Shown: positions 50,026-57,685 of the stretch, one piece after another
Numbering within the stretch: position 1 is the stretch's first letter
How the letters are laid out: every line of letters starts with the position of its first letter
Source: Treponema sp. UBA6367
GTDB lineage: Bacteria > Spirochaetota > Spirochaetia > Treponematales > Treponemataceae
NCBI GenBank assembly: GCA_002437725.1
Contig: DJRF01000025.1
Coordinates: 19,342-83,341 of the forward strand
Length of the DNA stretch: 64,000 bases
Reading direction: 5' to 3'
Translations under genes and position numbers: made by a program
Notes under the pieces: model-generated
What the model was told of the DNA's origin: nothing
Databases searched by the model: none
What the model saw: only the letters and a program-made list of their open reading frames with translations

Positions 50026-50484
50026 TTATTTATAAACAACTTTAAAACGTTGATAAACAAGCTTCAAATCCGGACTAAACTCAAAGCCCACAATATTTCC
50101 TTCTTCTTCAAAAATTTCGCGATGAGACTCTTTCCACACTGAAAGGTTTTCATCGTCGCCTTCCTCTTCTGCCATTTGCTCAGTAACCTGCGAAAAAGGA
50201 ATTATGTCTACACTTTCAATTTCTATTATGCAGCAAGGCTCTTGGTTGCGGTTAAACACCATATAAAGCTCGCCTGTTACAGGCAACGGCTCTCCATCAA
50301 TAAGGTAAGAAGAAAGCGATGCAAAAATTGCCCTTTTTTTACCAGCAAGAATTGCAGAAATCTGACCATCATTTTGAAATCCTTTAGACTCAAAATTAAT
50401 ATCGCCAGAACATTTTTCTTCACTATCGCTGCCAGAAAAATCTATGTATTTTTGCCAAAACAAATCCGCTTTTGAAAATTCCAT
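50026..50484 (-). CDS. ASCH domain protein
   Basis: A 152-residue cytoplasmic protein that fits the ASCH fold (related to the PUA RNA-binding domain): the GKKRAIFASLSSYLIDGEPLP stretch is broken here as GKKRAIFASL then DGEPLPVTGEL, followed by CCIIEIESVDIIPFSQV and a C-terminal EGNIVGFEF. ASCH proteins bind RNA or act on modified nucleosides (YqfB). Its role here is unknown. Last of a run of six genes beginning with gatC, only three bases after the preceding one. Confidence 0.65.
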   Translation of the reverse strand: MEFSKADLFWQKYIDFSGSDSEEKCSGDINFESKGFQNDGQISAILAGKKRAIFASLSSYLIDGEPLPVTGELYMVFNRNQEPCCIIEIESVDIIPFSQVTEQMAEEEGDDENLSVWKESHREIFEEEGNIVGFEFSPDLKLVYQRFKVVYK

Positions 50485-50487
50485 AGC

Positions 50488-50781
50488 TCACCTTTTTTTC
50501 ATAAGAATAATGCAGAACGCTGCTATAAAAAATACATAAGGAAGCACTGTTGCTATCAACGTATAAATCGGAACACCGAATAACAGCACATTTCCAGGAA
50601 TAACAAATCCTAAAGATGTAATAAGTTCATACACCAAAGATATGTAATAAAAAACAATGCCTGCAATAATATTCATCCAAGCAGAATCTTTAGTTTTTGA
50701 CCACAAAATAATACCAAGAAATGCTGAAATTCCTCCGAGCACAAGTTTTAAGATAAAAACAAAAACTTCACTTTGACTCAT
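50488..50781 (-). CDS. Small membrane protein of unknown function, 97 residues
   Basis: Three hydrophobic helices (about 8-26, 33-57 and 68-92) and a basic end (MKKR). No family recognised. I choose ATG 50781, with GGAG seven bases upstream, over a start 22 codons earlier that would overlap the preceding gene. Part of the gatCAB run. Confidence 0.6.
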   Translation of the reverse strand: MSQSEVFVFILKLVLGGISAFLGIILWSKTKDSAWMNIIAGIVFYYISLVYELITSLGFVIPGNVLLFGVPIYTLIATVLPYVFFIAAFCIILMKKR

Positions 50782-50800
50782 TAAAGCTCCAATTCTAGAC

Positions 50801-51607
50801 TTATAGCTTTTCTTCAAATGGATTGCTTTTAAGTTTTGTAAAAACACCTAAATCTGCCCCAAAAGGAACAATAGAAGGTTTGTTGTAAAAAGGACTTATT
50901 AATAAATTGCAATCTAGACAGTGCAGCAAAAAATCGCTATAAAATTCTTTTTTGATTTTTGGAAAAAGATAAGGACCTTTTCGTTCCCAATACTTGCAAA
51001 TAATTTTATCGTAGCAAAACCAGTCTTTTTCCTCCCGCTCTTTTAATGCGGCAACAAGGTCGTAAATAGAACGCGTAATTCCTGCATGAAGCGCGGCAGG
51101 AATACTAACTGATTCAAAATCGCTTTTGCCAGAAATCATTGCAAGCTCAACAAGCTCAGGTTTTACCGCAAGCAAATAAAGCTGTTCGCCCCAGGAAATT
51201 GGCGGCACAAAAACTATGCAATCAACTTCTTTCCAATTTTGACCAGAAAAATCCCAAGGCCGCCAAAATCCTGTGCCAGAAGCAGAAAACAAAAGCGCAG
51301 CTTTTACAGCGCTTTCATAGGAATTAAAGAAAAACAGCTTTCTTTTTGATTCAAAAAGCTCAGAAACTGCTTTTTGAGTTCTATAAGGAAAATCTGTTGC
51401 AAAAGTTCCTGTAAGACCTCTATTCAGCGTATTCTTAAAAACTGTATAGGCAGAACTGCCGCCCCAACCTAGAATTGCTCTTCCGGAATCTTGAAACAAA
51501 TCTGTAACACGGATTCCAGAAGAAGTGTAGAGAAAACAACCTTTTGCCCTTTTTACAAAACCAAATTTTTTTACAAATTCAGAATCGAATTGCGTTTCTT
51601 TCATCAT
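50801..51607 (-). CDS. Unrecognised protein coupled to gatB, 268 residues
   Basis: A soluble protein. The first 100 residues (GCFLYTSSGIRVTDLFQDSGRAILGW, split as GCFLYTSSGIRV and DLFQDSGRAILGW) faintly recall the start of class III aminotransferases, but no PLP-binding Lys motif and no second half are present. It contains several Cys and aromatic residues. Its ATG overlaps the gatB stop (ATGA), so it is made together with the amidotransferase. No function can be assigned; a degenerate aminotransferase-like fold is one guess. Confidence 0.6.
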   Translation of the reverse strand: MMKETQFDSEFVKKFGFVKRAKGCFLYTSSGIRVTDLFQDSGRAILGWGGSSAYTVFKNTLNRGLTGTFATDFPYRTQKAVSELFESKRKLFFFNSYESAVKAALLFSASGTGFWRPWDFSGQNWKEVDCIVFVPPISWGEQLYLLAVKPELVELAMISGKSDFESVSIPAALHAGITRSIYDLVAALKEREEKDWFCYDKIICKYWERKGPYLFPKIKKEFYSDFLLHCLDCNLLISPFYNKPSIVPFGADLGVFTKLKSNPFEEKL

Positions 51608-53139
51608 AATGTCTTCAATTTTTCAGTTATAAACTCTGTAGCCTGCTTAGGATTTGCTTTTCCGGCAGAAACTTTCATTACCTGTCCCATAAGCCAGCCT
51701 ACAACATTCGTCTTCCCGTTTTTAAAATCGCTTACAGCTTTTGGATTTGCCGCAAGAACTTGATCTACAATTTTTTCAATTTCAGCGCAGTCGCTTACTA
51801 CTTCCATCCCCTTTTCTTTTATTATTTCAAGAGGCATCTTATTTGTAGCCAGCATTTCTGCAAAAACTTCTTTTCCTTGCTTTGAAGTTATTTTTTTATC
51901 TTCAAGAGCGTCTGCTAGCTGCGCGATATGCGCAGGAGTTATTTTTACATCGAGAATTGTAAGCCGATTTTCATTAAGGACAGCGCTCAATTCCGTAATA
52001 ATTAAGTTTGCAACCCGTTTAGGACTTTTTGAAGTGGCGGCAGCCTCTTCAAACCAAAGCGAAAGCTCGCGAGTAGAAGTAAGAACTTCAGAATCGTACT
52101 GAGTAAGACCAAACTCATTTTGAAAGCGAATGCGTTTTTGCTCCGGAAGCTCGCCTACTTTTTCTGCCGCAGATTCAACAAGCTCTGCGCTTACAGTAAA
52201 AGGCTTGATGTCTGGCTCCACAACAAATCTATAGTCAACAAATGAATTTTTTGTACGCTGAACAACAGTTTCGCCCCGGACTTCGTCCCAGCCCATTGTA
52301 ACTTTAAAACCTGGATTGAATTCTTGCCTGTCTTCCTGGAATTCCTTTAGTTGACGCGCAGCTTCATAAGCACAAGCATCTTTTATAGCCTTAAAAGAGT
52401 TCAAGTTCTTGATTTCAGAAATCGGTGTATGCCAAAGTTTGCCATCTTCCCAGACATTTAGGTTTATATTTGCATCACAGCGCATATTTCCTTCTTCAAG
52501 GTTTCCTTTTGTGACTTTTACGTAGCGCAAAATTTCTTGCACGGTTTGCATGAACAAAGCCGCTTCTTCAGGACTGGTCATATCAGGTTTTGTAACAATT
52601 TCTATAAGAGGTGTTCCGCATCGATTGTAATCAATATAAGAATGTTTGCCTTCCAAATGGAGAGATTTACCTACGTCTTCTTCAAGGTGAATACGTTCAA
52701 TACGAACACGGCGGTATTTGTTGTCAACGATGCAGTCTTCGCCAATAAAATTCTTTGGTCTAAACTTTTCGCCGCCAATCTGCTCATCTTTCGGATAGTG
52801 AACAAGCGGAAGGTCTACGAACCCATCCGTACAAAGCGGCAAATCGTACTGCGTAATCTGATAGCCTTTTGCAAGGTCTGGATAAAAATAATGCTTGCGG
52901 TCAAATTTTGTGTAAGTTGCAATATCGCAATTCAATGCAAGTCCTGCAACCGCCCCAAGCTCAACATATCCTTTGCTTACTCGAGGCATTGCTCCAGGAA
53001 GTCCCAAGCAAACAGGACAAACTCTTGTATCCGGCATTCCTCCGTATCTATTTTCGCATGCGCAAAAAGCTTTTGTTTTTGTAAGCAACTGAGTGTGGAT
53101 TTCGCATCCTATCACAATTTCCCATTTATCTATAGCCAT
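51604..53139 (-). CDS. gatB: Asp/Glu-tRNA amidotransferase subunit B
   Basis: 511 residues. GatB holds the kinase and transamidation sites that turn mischarged Glu-tRNA(Gln) (or Asp-tRNA(Asn)) into Gln-tRNA(Gln). Family motifs: IGCEIHTQLLT at the start, VCLGLPGAMP, RCDANIN and the C-terminal YqeY-like helical domain (about 350-511, VVGWLMGQVMK). Normal length. AAGGA precedes the ATG. Ten bases after gatA. Confidence 0.96.
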   Translation of the reverse strand: MAIDKWEIVIGCEIHTQLLTKTKAFCACENRYGGMPDTRVCPVCLGLPGAMPRVSKGYVELGAVAGLALNCDIATYTKFDRKHYFYPDLAKGYQITQYDLPLCTDGFVDLPLVHYPKDEQIGGEKFRPKNFIGEDCIVDNKYRRVRIERIHLEEDVGKSLHLEGKHSYIDYNRCGTPLIEIVTKPDMTSPEEAALFMQTVQEILRYVKVTKGNLEEGNMRCDANINLNVWEDGKLWHTPISEIKNLNSFKAIKDACAYEAARQLKEFQEDRQEFNPGFKVTMGWDEVRGETVVQRTKNSFVDYRFVVEPDIKPFTVSAELVESAAEKVGELPEQKRIRFQNEFGLTQYDSEVLTSTRELSLWFEEAAATSKSPKRVANLIITELSAVLNENRLTILDVKITPAHIAQLADALEDKKITSKQGKEVFAEMLATNKMPLEIIKEKGMEVVSDCAEIEKIVDQVLAANPKAVSDFKNGKTNVVGWLMGQVMKVSAGKANPKQATEFITEKLKTL

Positions 53140-53149
53140 AATTATATCC

Positions 53150-54676
53150 TTAAACTATTTTTGCAAAAAACTGCAACCAATTTTTACACGGAATCCCGCA
53201 ATTCTTGTGTTCATCTTCCCAAACCTGAGCTATCTGCAGCAACTTTGCCTCGCTAAACATAGGACCTACAAACTGCATTCCAATAGGCATATTGTCTGTA
53301 TTTTTAGCAAATCCCGCAGGCACGTTTACAGAAGGAATCCTTGCCAAATTTACAAACGTTGTATACATATCGCTTAAATACATTTCAAGGGGATTATCAA
53401 CTTTTTGTCCAAGTTTAAAAGCAGGAGTTGGACAAGTAGGACAAAGCACAATATCGTAACTTTCAAAAAGCTTTGCCATTTCACGCTGAATTCTTGCGCG
53501 AACGGTCATTCCTTTTTTGTAAGTGTCCCCAGAAAACTGCTCTGAAAGAACGTAATTTCCAATTACGATTCTACGCTTTACTTCCGGTCCAAATCCTTCC
53601 GAACGAGAATCAATATAAAGTTCGTCGTAGCCTTTTTCGTGGTCAACACGGCGTCCATATCTTATTCCGTCATAGCGGCTTAAATTGGATGCGGCTTCAG
53701 AAAGGGCAATAACATAATAAGAAGCGATTGAAGCGTCTAAAACAGGCAAGTCAACCTCAGTTATGCTAGCTCCTTTTGACAAGAACCAATTTCTAGTTTG
53801 ATCAAAAGTATCTTTTACATCAGAATCAAGTCCCTTTGTTTCAAGGAACTGCTTCGGAATTGCGATTTTTAGCGAGGACATATCTTTATATGGCTTTAAA
53901 TCGAACAGCTGCTCTTTGTTTGGAAAATCCACAGAAGTGTCGTCATAAAAATCTTCGCCAACCATGGCAGCCAAAGGAATTGCAATATCAGAAGGCGTAT
54001 GCCCCATTATTCCTACCTGGTCGAGCGAAGAACCGTAGGCAACAACGCCCCACCTGGAAAGAACTCCATAAGTCGGTTTTAGTCCATAAATTCCGCAATA
54101 GGAAGCAGGAAGTCTAACAGAACCGCCTGTTTCAGTACCAATGCTGAACAGCGCTTGATTTGCAGCTACTGCGGCGGCGGAACCGCCTGAAGAACCGCCA
54201 GAAACATATTGACGGTTAATAGGATTTCTTGTCGCTCCGTAAGAAGAGTATTCAGTTGAAGAACCCATTGCAAATTCGTCTTGATTGCAACGGCCTAAAG
54301 GAATTGCGCCAGCTGCTTCAAGGCGATTAATTACAGTCGCATTGTAAGGAGCAACATAGCCTTCTAAAATTTTAGAACCGCAGGTAAGTTTGTGCCCTTT
54401 TGAACTAATATTATCTTTATTAGCAAAAGGAATTCCCAACAGCGGTTTTTCTCTAAAAAGATTTTCAAGGCAGCCGGCTTCTCTGGCTTTTTTTATTTCA
54501 GAATCAGCATCTTCAGCTTTTTTTAAAGAATCAGAATACATTTCCAAAAAAGCATTCAACGCAAGTTCTGATGATTTATCTGCTTCAAATGTTTCAATAG
54601 ATTTTTTTACAAGCTCGGTGCTAGTTGTGTTTCCCGCAATAAGAGCACTGCGGACGTCTTTAATTGTACAATTCAT
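53150..54676 (-). CDS. gatA: Glutamyl-tRNA(Gln) amidotransferase subunit A
   Basis: 508 residues. GatA is the amidase that frees ammonia from glutamine for GatB. The Ser-cisSer-Lys triad of the amidase signature family is visible: Lys in FANKDN and the two Ser in GGSSGGSAAAVAA followed by SIGTETGGSVRLPASYCG. Normal length. GGGAAA lies upstream of the ATG. 27 bases after gatC. Confidence 0.96.
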   Translation of the reverse strand: MNCTIKDVRSALIAGNTTSTELVKKSIETFEADKSSELALNAFLEMYSDSLKKAEDADSEIKKAREAGCLENLFREKPLLGIPFANKDNISSKGHKLTCGSKILEGYVAPYNATVINRLEAAGAIPLGRCNQDEFAMGSSTEYSSYGATRNPINRQYVSGGSSGGSAAAVAANQALFSIGTETGGSVRLPASYCGIYGLKPTYGVLSRWGVVAYGSSLDQVGIMGHTPSDIAIPLAAMVGEDFYDDTSVDFPNKEQLFDLKPYKDMSSLKIAIPKQFLETKGLDSDVKDTFDQTRNWFLSKGASITEVDLPVLDASIASYYVIALSEAASNLSRYDGIRYGRRVDHEKGYDELYIDSRSEGFGPEVKRRIVIGNYVLSEQFSGDTYKKGMTVRARIQREMAKLFESYDIVLCPTCPTPAFKLGQKVDNPLEMYLSDMYTTFVNLARIPSVNVPAGFAKNTDNMPIGMQFVGPMFSEAKLLQIAQVWEDEHKNCGIPCKNWLQFFAKIV

Positions 54677-54703
54677 ATTAGTTTCCCATAAAAAGTGCGA
54701 TTT

Positions 54704-55009
54704 TTACATTTCTCCAAGAACTTTTGGAACCTGAAAGTAGCCGTCCATAAAATTCTTTGAAATAGCTTTTACTTCTGGAATATCCAAACCTGGCACAACA
54801 GAATCATCGCGAAGTTTTTCAACTTCTGTAGATGGGTAAGCATCGTAAGGATTTTCACTATCATCATACTTAGAAAGAATATCAAAATATCCTATAATTT
54901 CATCTACTTGCTTTTTTAATGTGTCAATATCAGTGCTTTCTGGCGAAAGCCGTGAAAGATACAAAAGGTTTTCAAGAACCTGTTCATCAATTTTTTTGTG
55001 AGTACTCAT
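54704..55009 (-). CDS. gatC: Glutamyl-tRNA(Gln) amidotransferase subunit C
   Basis: A 101-residue small subunit that wraps around GatA and GatB and stabilises them. Family patterns: LLYLSRLSPE near the start and RDDSVVPGLD followed by GYFQVPKVL at the end. I start at ATG 55009 (MSTHKK): a TATAAT lies six bases upstream and there is no ribosome binding site, so the operon message is predicted to be leaderless. The ATG nine codons upstream would lie before the predicted start of transcription. Confidence 0.9.
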   Translation of the reverse strand: MSTHKKIDEQVLENLLYLSRLSPESTDIDTLKKQVDEIIGYFDILSKYDDSENPYDAYPSTEVEKLRDDSVVPGLDIPEVKAISKNFMDGYFQVPKVLGEM

Positions 55010-55015
55010 GTATTT

Positions 55016-55044
55016 ATTATAGAAGATTTTTTTCATTTGTACAA
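55016..55044 (-). promoter_or_regulatory. Leaderless promoter of the gatCAB operon
   Basis: On the minus strand TTGTAC (55039-55044), 17-base spacer, TATAAT (55016-55021), six bases, ATG. Confidence 0.7.
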
Positions 55045-55062
55045 TTTAGCAAACTAATAAAA

Positions 55063-55091
55063 TTGCTTTTAATCATTTTTATAAGTATCTT
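55063..55091 (+). promoter_or_regulatory. Possible promoter of the dehydrogenase gene
   Basis: TTGCTT (55063-55068), 17-base spacer, TATCTT (55086-55091). Weak match, but the spacing is right, and the GAGG site at the gene start would be in the message. Confidence 0.35.
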
Positions 55092-55139
55092 CTATGTAGT
55101 CTGAATGATAAATTTTATCTTTTTATACGAGGTACAAAA

Positions 55140-56144
55140 ATGAATGTAAAAATCGCTGTTTATGACACACGCACTTATGATAAAAATGCGCTTTTAAAGT
55201 CAAATGAAAATTTTGGATTTGAATTTGATTTTTTTGATTTTAAGTTGACGGAAAAAACTGTTTTTTCGGCAAAAGGTTTTGATGCTGTCTGCATATTTGT
55301 AAACGACGTTGCAAACGAAGCTGTGATCAAGGCTTTAGCAGATGAAAAAGTCAAGTTTATTGCGCTTAGATGCGCAGGATTCAACAATGTAGATTTAAAA
55401 GCCGCCGCAAAGTACGGAATAAAAGTAGCGCGCGTTCCAGCCTATTCGCCTCATGCAGTCGCCGAGCACGCGCTTTCGCTTCTTCTTTCGCTTACTCGCC
55501 ACATTCCACAGGCTTATGTCCGGACAAAAACTGCAAATTTCAACCTTGAAGGACTGACTGGCCGCGAGCTTTATGGTCTTACCGCAGGAATATATGGAAC
55601 TGGAAAAATCGGCCGCATTATGGCGGAACTTCTTTCAGGATTTGGAATGAAAATTCTCCTTTGCGACCCTTACCCGAACAATCAGTGGGCAGAAGAAAAA
55701 GGATTTAAATATGTCGATACAGCAACTATCTTCAAGGAAAGCGATGTTCTTAGCCTTCACTGCCCTCTTACAGACGAAACTTACCACATTGTGAACCACG
55801 ACAACCTCAAATCAATGAAAAATGATGCTGTAATCATAAACACAGGGCGAGGAGCTCTGATTGACACAAAAGCGCTGGTTCATTCGCTTAAGCACAAATA
55901 CATTGGAGGCGCTGCTCTTGACGTTTACGAAGAGGAAAGCGCATTCTTCTTTAAGGACTGTTCTGCTGAAGTTATAACAGATGATGTTCTGGCCCGTCTT
56001 TTGACCTTTCCAAACGTAATTGTAACTGGCCATCAAGCTTTCCTCACAACAACAGCACTTTCAAACATTGCAGATGTAACTTTAGGAAATGTAAAAGCGT
56101 TTATGGACGGTTCCGAACTGGCAAACGAGGTCAAATGCAATTAA
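55140..56144 (+). CDS. D-2-hydroxyacid dehydrogenase (D-lactate dehydrogenase-like)
   Basis: A 334-residue NAD-dependent enzyme that interconverts 2-oxoacids and D-2-hydroxyacids; D-lactate from pyruvate is the most likely reaction. The Rossmann loop reads GIYGTGKIGR, the catalytic Arg is in NTGRGALIDT, the Glu near DVYEEES, and the His in TGHQAF. RCAGFNNVDL near residue 80 is typical of the LdhA group. GAGG precedes the ATG. It stands alone, divergent from gatC. It would re-oxidise NADH in a fermenting cell. Confidence 0.88.
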   Translation: MNVKIAVYDTRTYDKNALLKSNENFGFEFDFFDFKLTEKTVFSAKGFDAVCIFVNDVANEAVIKALADEKVKFIALRCAGFNNVDLKAAAKYGIKVARVPAYSPHAVAEHALSLLLSLTRHIPQAYVRTKTANFNLEGLTGRELYGLTAGIYGTGKIGRIMAELLSGFGMKILLCDPYPNNQWAEEKGFKYVDTATIFKESDVLSLHCPLTDETYHIVNHDNLKSMKNDAVIINTGRGALIDTKALVHSLKHKYIGGAALDVYEEESAFFFKDCSAEVITDDVLARLLTFPNVIVTGHQAFLTTTALSNIADVTLGNVKAFMDGSELANEVKCN

Positions 56145-56187
56145 AGGCGCATTTTACAAACCTGATTTACAAACCAAGTTTTTATTG

Positions 56188-56216
56188 TTGAACAAATCTC
56201 CATTTTGTAGTAAGTT
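56188..56216 (+). promoter_or_regulatory. Possible promoter of the diaminobutyrate genes
   Basis: TTGAAC (56188-56193), 17-base spacer, TAAGTT (56211-56216). The -10 is poor, but the position would start the message near 56223, just before the structured leader. Confidence 0.35.
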
Positions 56217-56219
56217 TGA

Positions 56220-56323
56220 AACTCACGGTTTTATTTTTAAAGCCGTTACCGAGATTTAGGAAACTAAATCCCTGTAGGATCATCTTATGTTTTGCGGCTA
56301 GCCGCAGTAATGGGAGAACGTCG
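56220..56323 (+). promoter_or_regulatory. Structured 5' leader before the diaminobutyrate aminotransferase gene
   Basis: About 100 bases with several complementary parts. ACGG..AAAGCCGT pair near the start (about 56223-56250). CCGTTACC can pair with GGGAGAACG at the end. Within this lie the hairpin ATTTAG-GAAA-CTAAAT and the hairpin TGCGG-CTAG-CCGCA. The last strand contains the ribosome binding site GGGAG (56312-56316), so the long-range pairing would hide it. It matches no riboswitch class that I could recall. Confidence 0.5.
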
Positions 56324-57676
56324 ATGTCAACAAAAGACACCAATCAGTATTACATTACCAGACAAGATTCCACAGAATCTAATGCCCGTAGTTATCCACG
56401 CAAATTTCCTTTTGCATTGGCAAAAGCAAGTGGTTCTTGGGTTGAGGACATTGAAGGAAACAAATATCTGGATTTTTTGTGCGGAGCAGGAACTCTTGCA
56501 CTTGGTCACAATGACACTGAAGTTAATCAGGCCATGGTTGAAATGCTTACAAATGGGTCACCTCTTCACACCCTTGATTTAACAACACCGGTAAAAGATG
56601 AATTTGTTCATACGGTGATTTCAAAACTGCCAGAGGAGCTTAAGAAAAACGTAAAAATTCAGTTTTGTTCTCCAAGTGGAACAGATGCTACAGAAGCAGC
56701 GCTAAAACTTTGCAAGACGGCAACAGGTCGCTCAAGCATAATTGCTTTTAGCGGAGCATATCACGGAATGAGCAGCGGTTCGCTTTCTTGCACAGGAAAT
56801 CTTGGCGCAAAAACAAAAGTAAGCGCTCTAATGCCGGAAGTTCACTTTTTTCCGTATCCTAACTCATACAGATGTCCATTCGGTCTTGGCGGTGAAGAAG
56901 GAATAAAAGCCTGCTGCAACTTTTTTGAAAGAACATTAAAAGATCCTGAAAGCGGAATTACAAAGCCTGCTGCAGTAATAATAGAACCAATACAGGGCGA
57001 AGGCGGCGTAATTCCAGCGCCTATAGAATTTCTTAAAACAATCAGGCGAGTAACACAAGAACTCGACATACCTATGATTTGCGACGAAATTCAATGCGGA
57101 ATGGGCAGGAGCGGAAAACTTTTTGCTTTTGAATATGCTGATATTGTTCCAGATGTTATTCTTTTGAGCAAGGCAATCGGTGGAAGTCAGCCTCTTTCAA
57201 TTGTTGTGTACAACAGCAAATTAGATAAATGGACTCAAGGAGCCCACGCAGGAACTTTCAGAGGAAACCAGTTGGCAATGAAAGCCGGAACAATAGTTTT
57301 AAACAGAGTTTCCGAACCTTCTTTTTTGAGCGAAGTTCAAAGAAAAGGAAAAATTGCCTTAGAAAGACTCGAAAAACTAAAATCAAAAGCAGAAATTATT
57401 GGCGACGTCCGTGGAAAAGGTCTTATGATTGGGATTGAAATTGTAAATCCAAAAGGTCAGAAAGACTGCTTAGGAAGTTTTCCTTGCGATGGCGAAATAA
57501 GTGCAAAAGTTCAGCAAGAATGTTTTAAAAACGGTCTTGTAATGGAAAAGGGCGGCAGAAACGGCAGTGTAATGCGTTGCCTTTGCGCGCTAAATATTTC
57601 TGACGAAGATTTGAACAAAGGTTTAGACATATTTGAAAAAGCTGTCCTTAAACTTAATTCTGAATACGCAAAATAA
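56324..57676 (+). CDS. dat: L-2,4-diaminobutyrate:2-oxoglutarate aminotransferase
   Basis: A 450-residue class III PLP aminotransferase. The PLP Lys is in LLSKAIGGSQPLS, the cofactor Asp in ICDEIQCGMGRSGKLFAFE, and GAHAGTFRGNQLAM follows, as in diaminobutyrate aminotransferases (Dat, EctB). It makes L-2,4-diaminobutyrate from aspartate semialdehyde. The next gene is a diaminobutyrate decarboxylase, which supports the substrate. The start is ATG 56324, with GGGAG seven bases upstream; a TTG 36 codons earlier would read through the structured leader. Confidence 0.85.
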   Translation: MSTKDTNQYYITRQDSTESNARSYPRKFPFALAKASGSWVEDIEGNKYLDFLCGAGTLALGHNDTEVNQAMVEMLTNGSPLHTLDLTTPVKDEFVHTVISKLPEELKKNVKIQFCSPSGTDATEAALKLCKTATGRSSIIAFSGAYHGMSSGSLSCTGNLGAKTKVSALMPEVHFFPYPNSYRCPFGLGGEEGIKACCNFFERTLKDPESGITKPAAVIIEPIQGEGGVIPAPIEFLKTIRRVTQELDIPMICDEIQCGMGRSGKLFAFEYADIVPDVILLSKAIGGSQPLSIVVYNSKLDKWTQGAHAGTFRGNQLAMKAGTIVLNRVSEPSFLSEVQRKGKIALERLEKLKSKAEIIGDVRGKGLMIGIEIVNPKGQKDCLGSFPCDGEISAKVQQECFKNGLVMEKGGRNGSVMRCLCALNISDEDLNKGLDIFEKAVLKLNSEYAK

Positions 57677-57685
57677 AACGCAAAG

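Noticed and set aside
56220..56323. A known riboswitch (glycine, guanidine, c-di-GMP and others considered)
   Set aside because: None of the conserved core sequences I remember for these classes is present, so I list it only as an unassigned structured leader.
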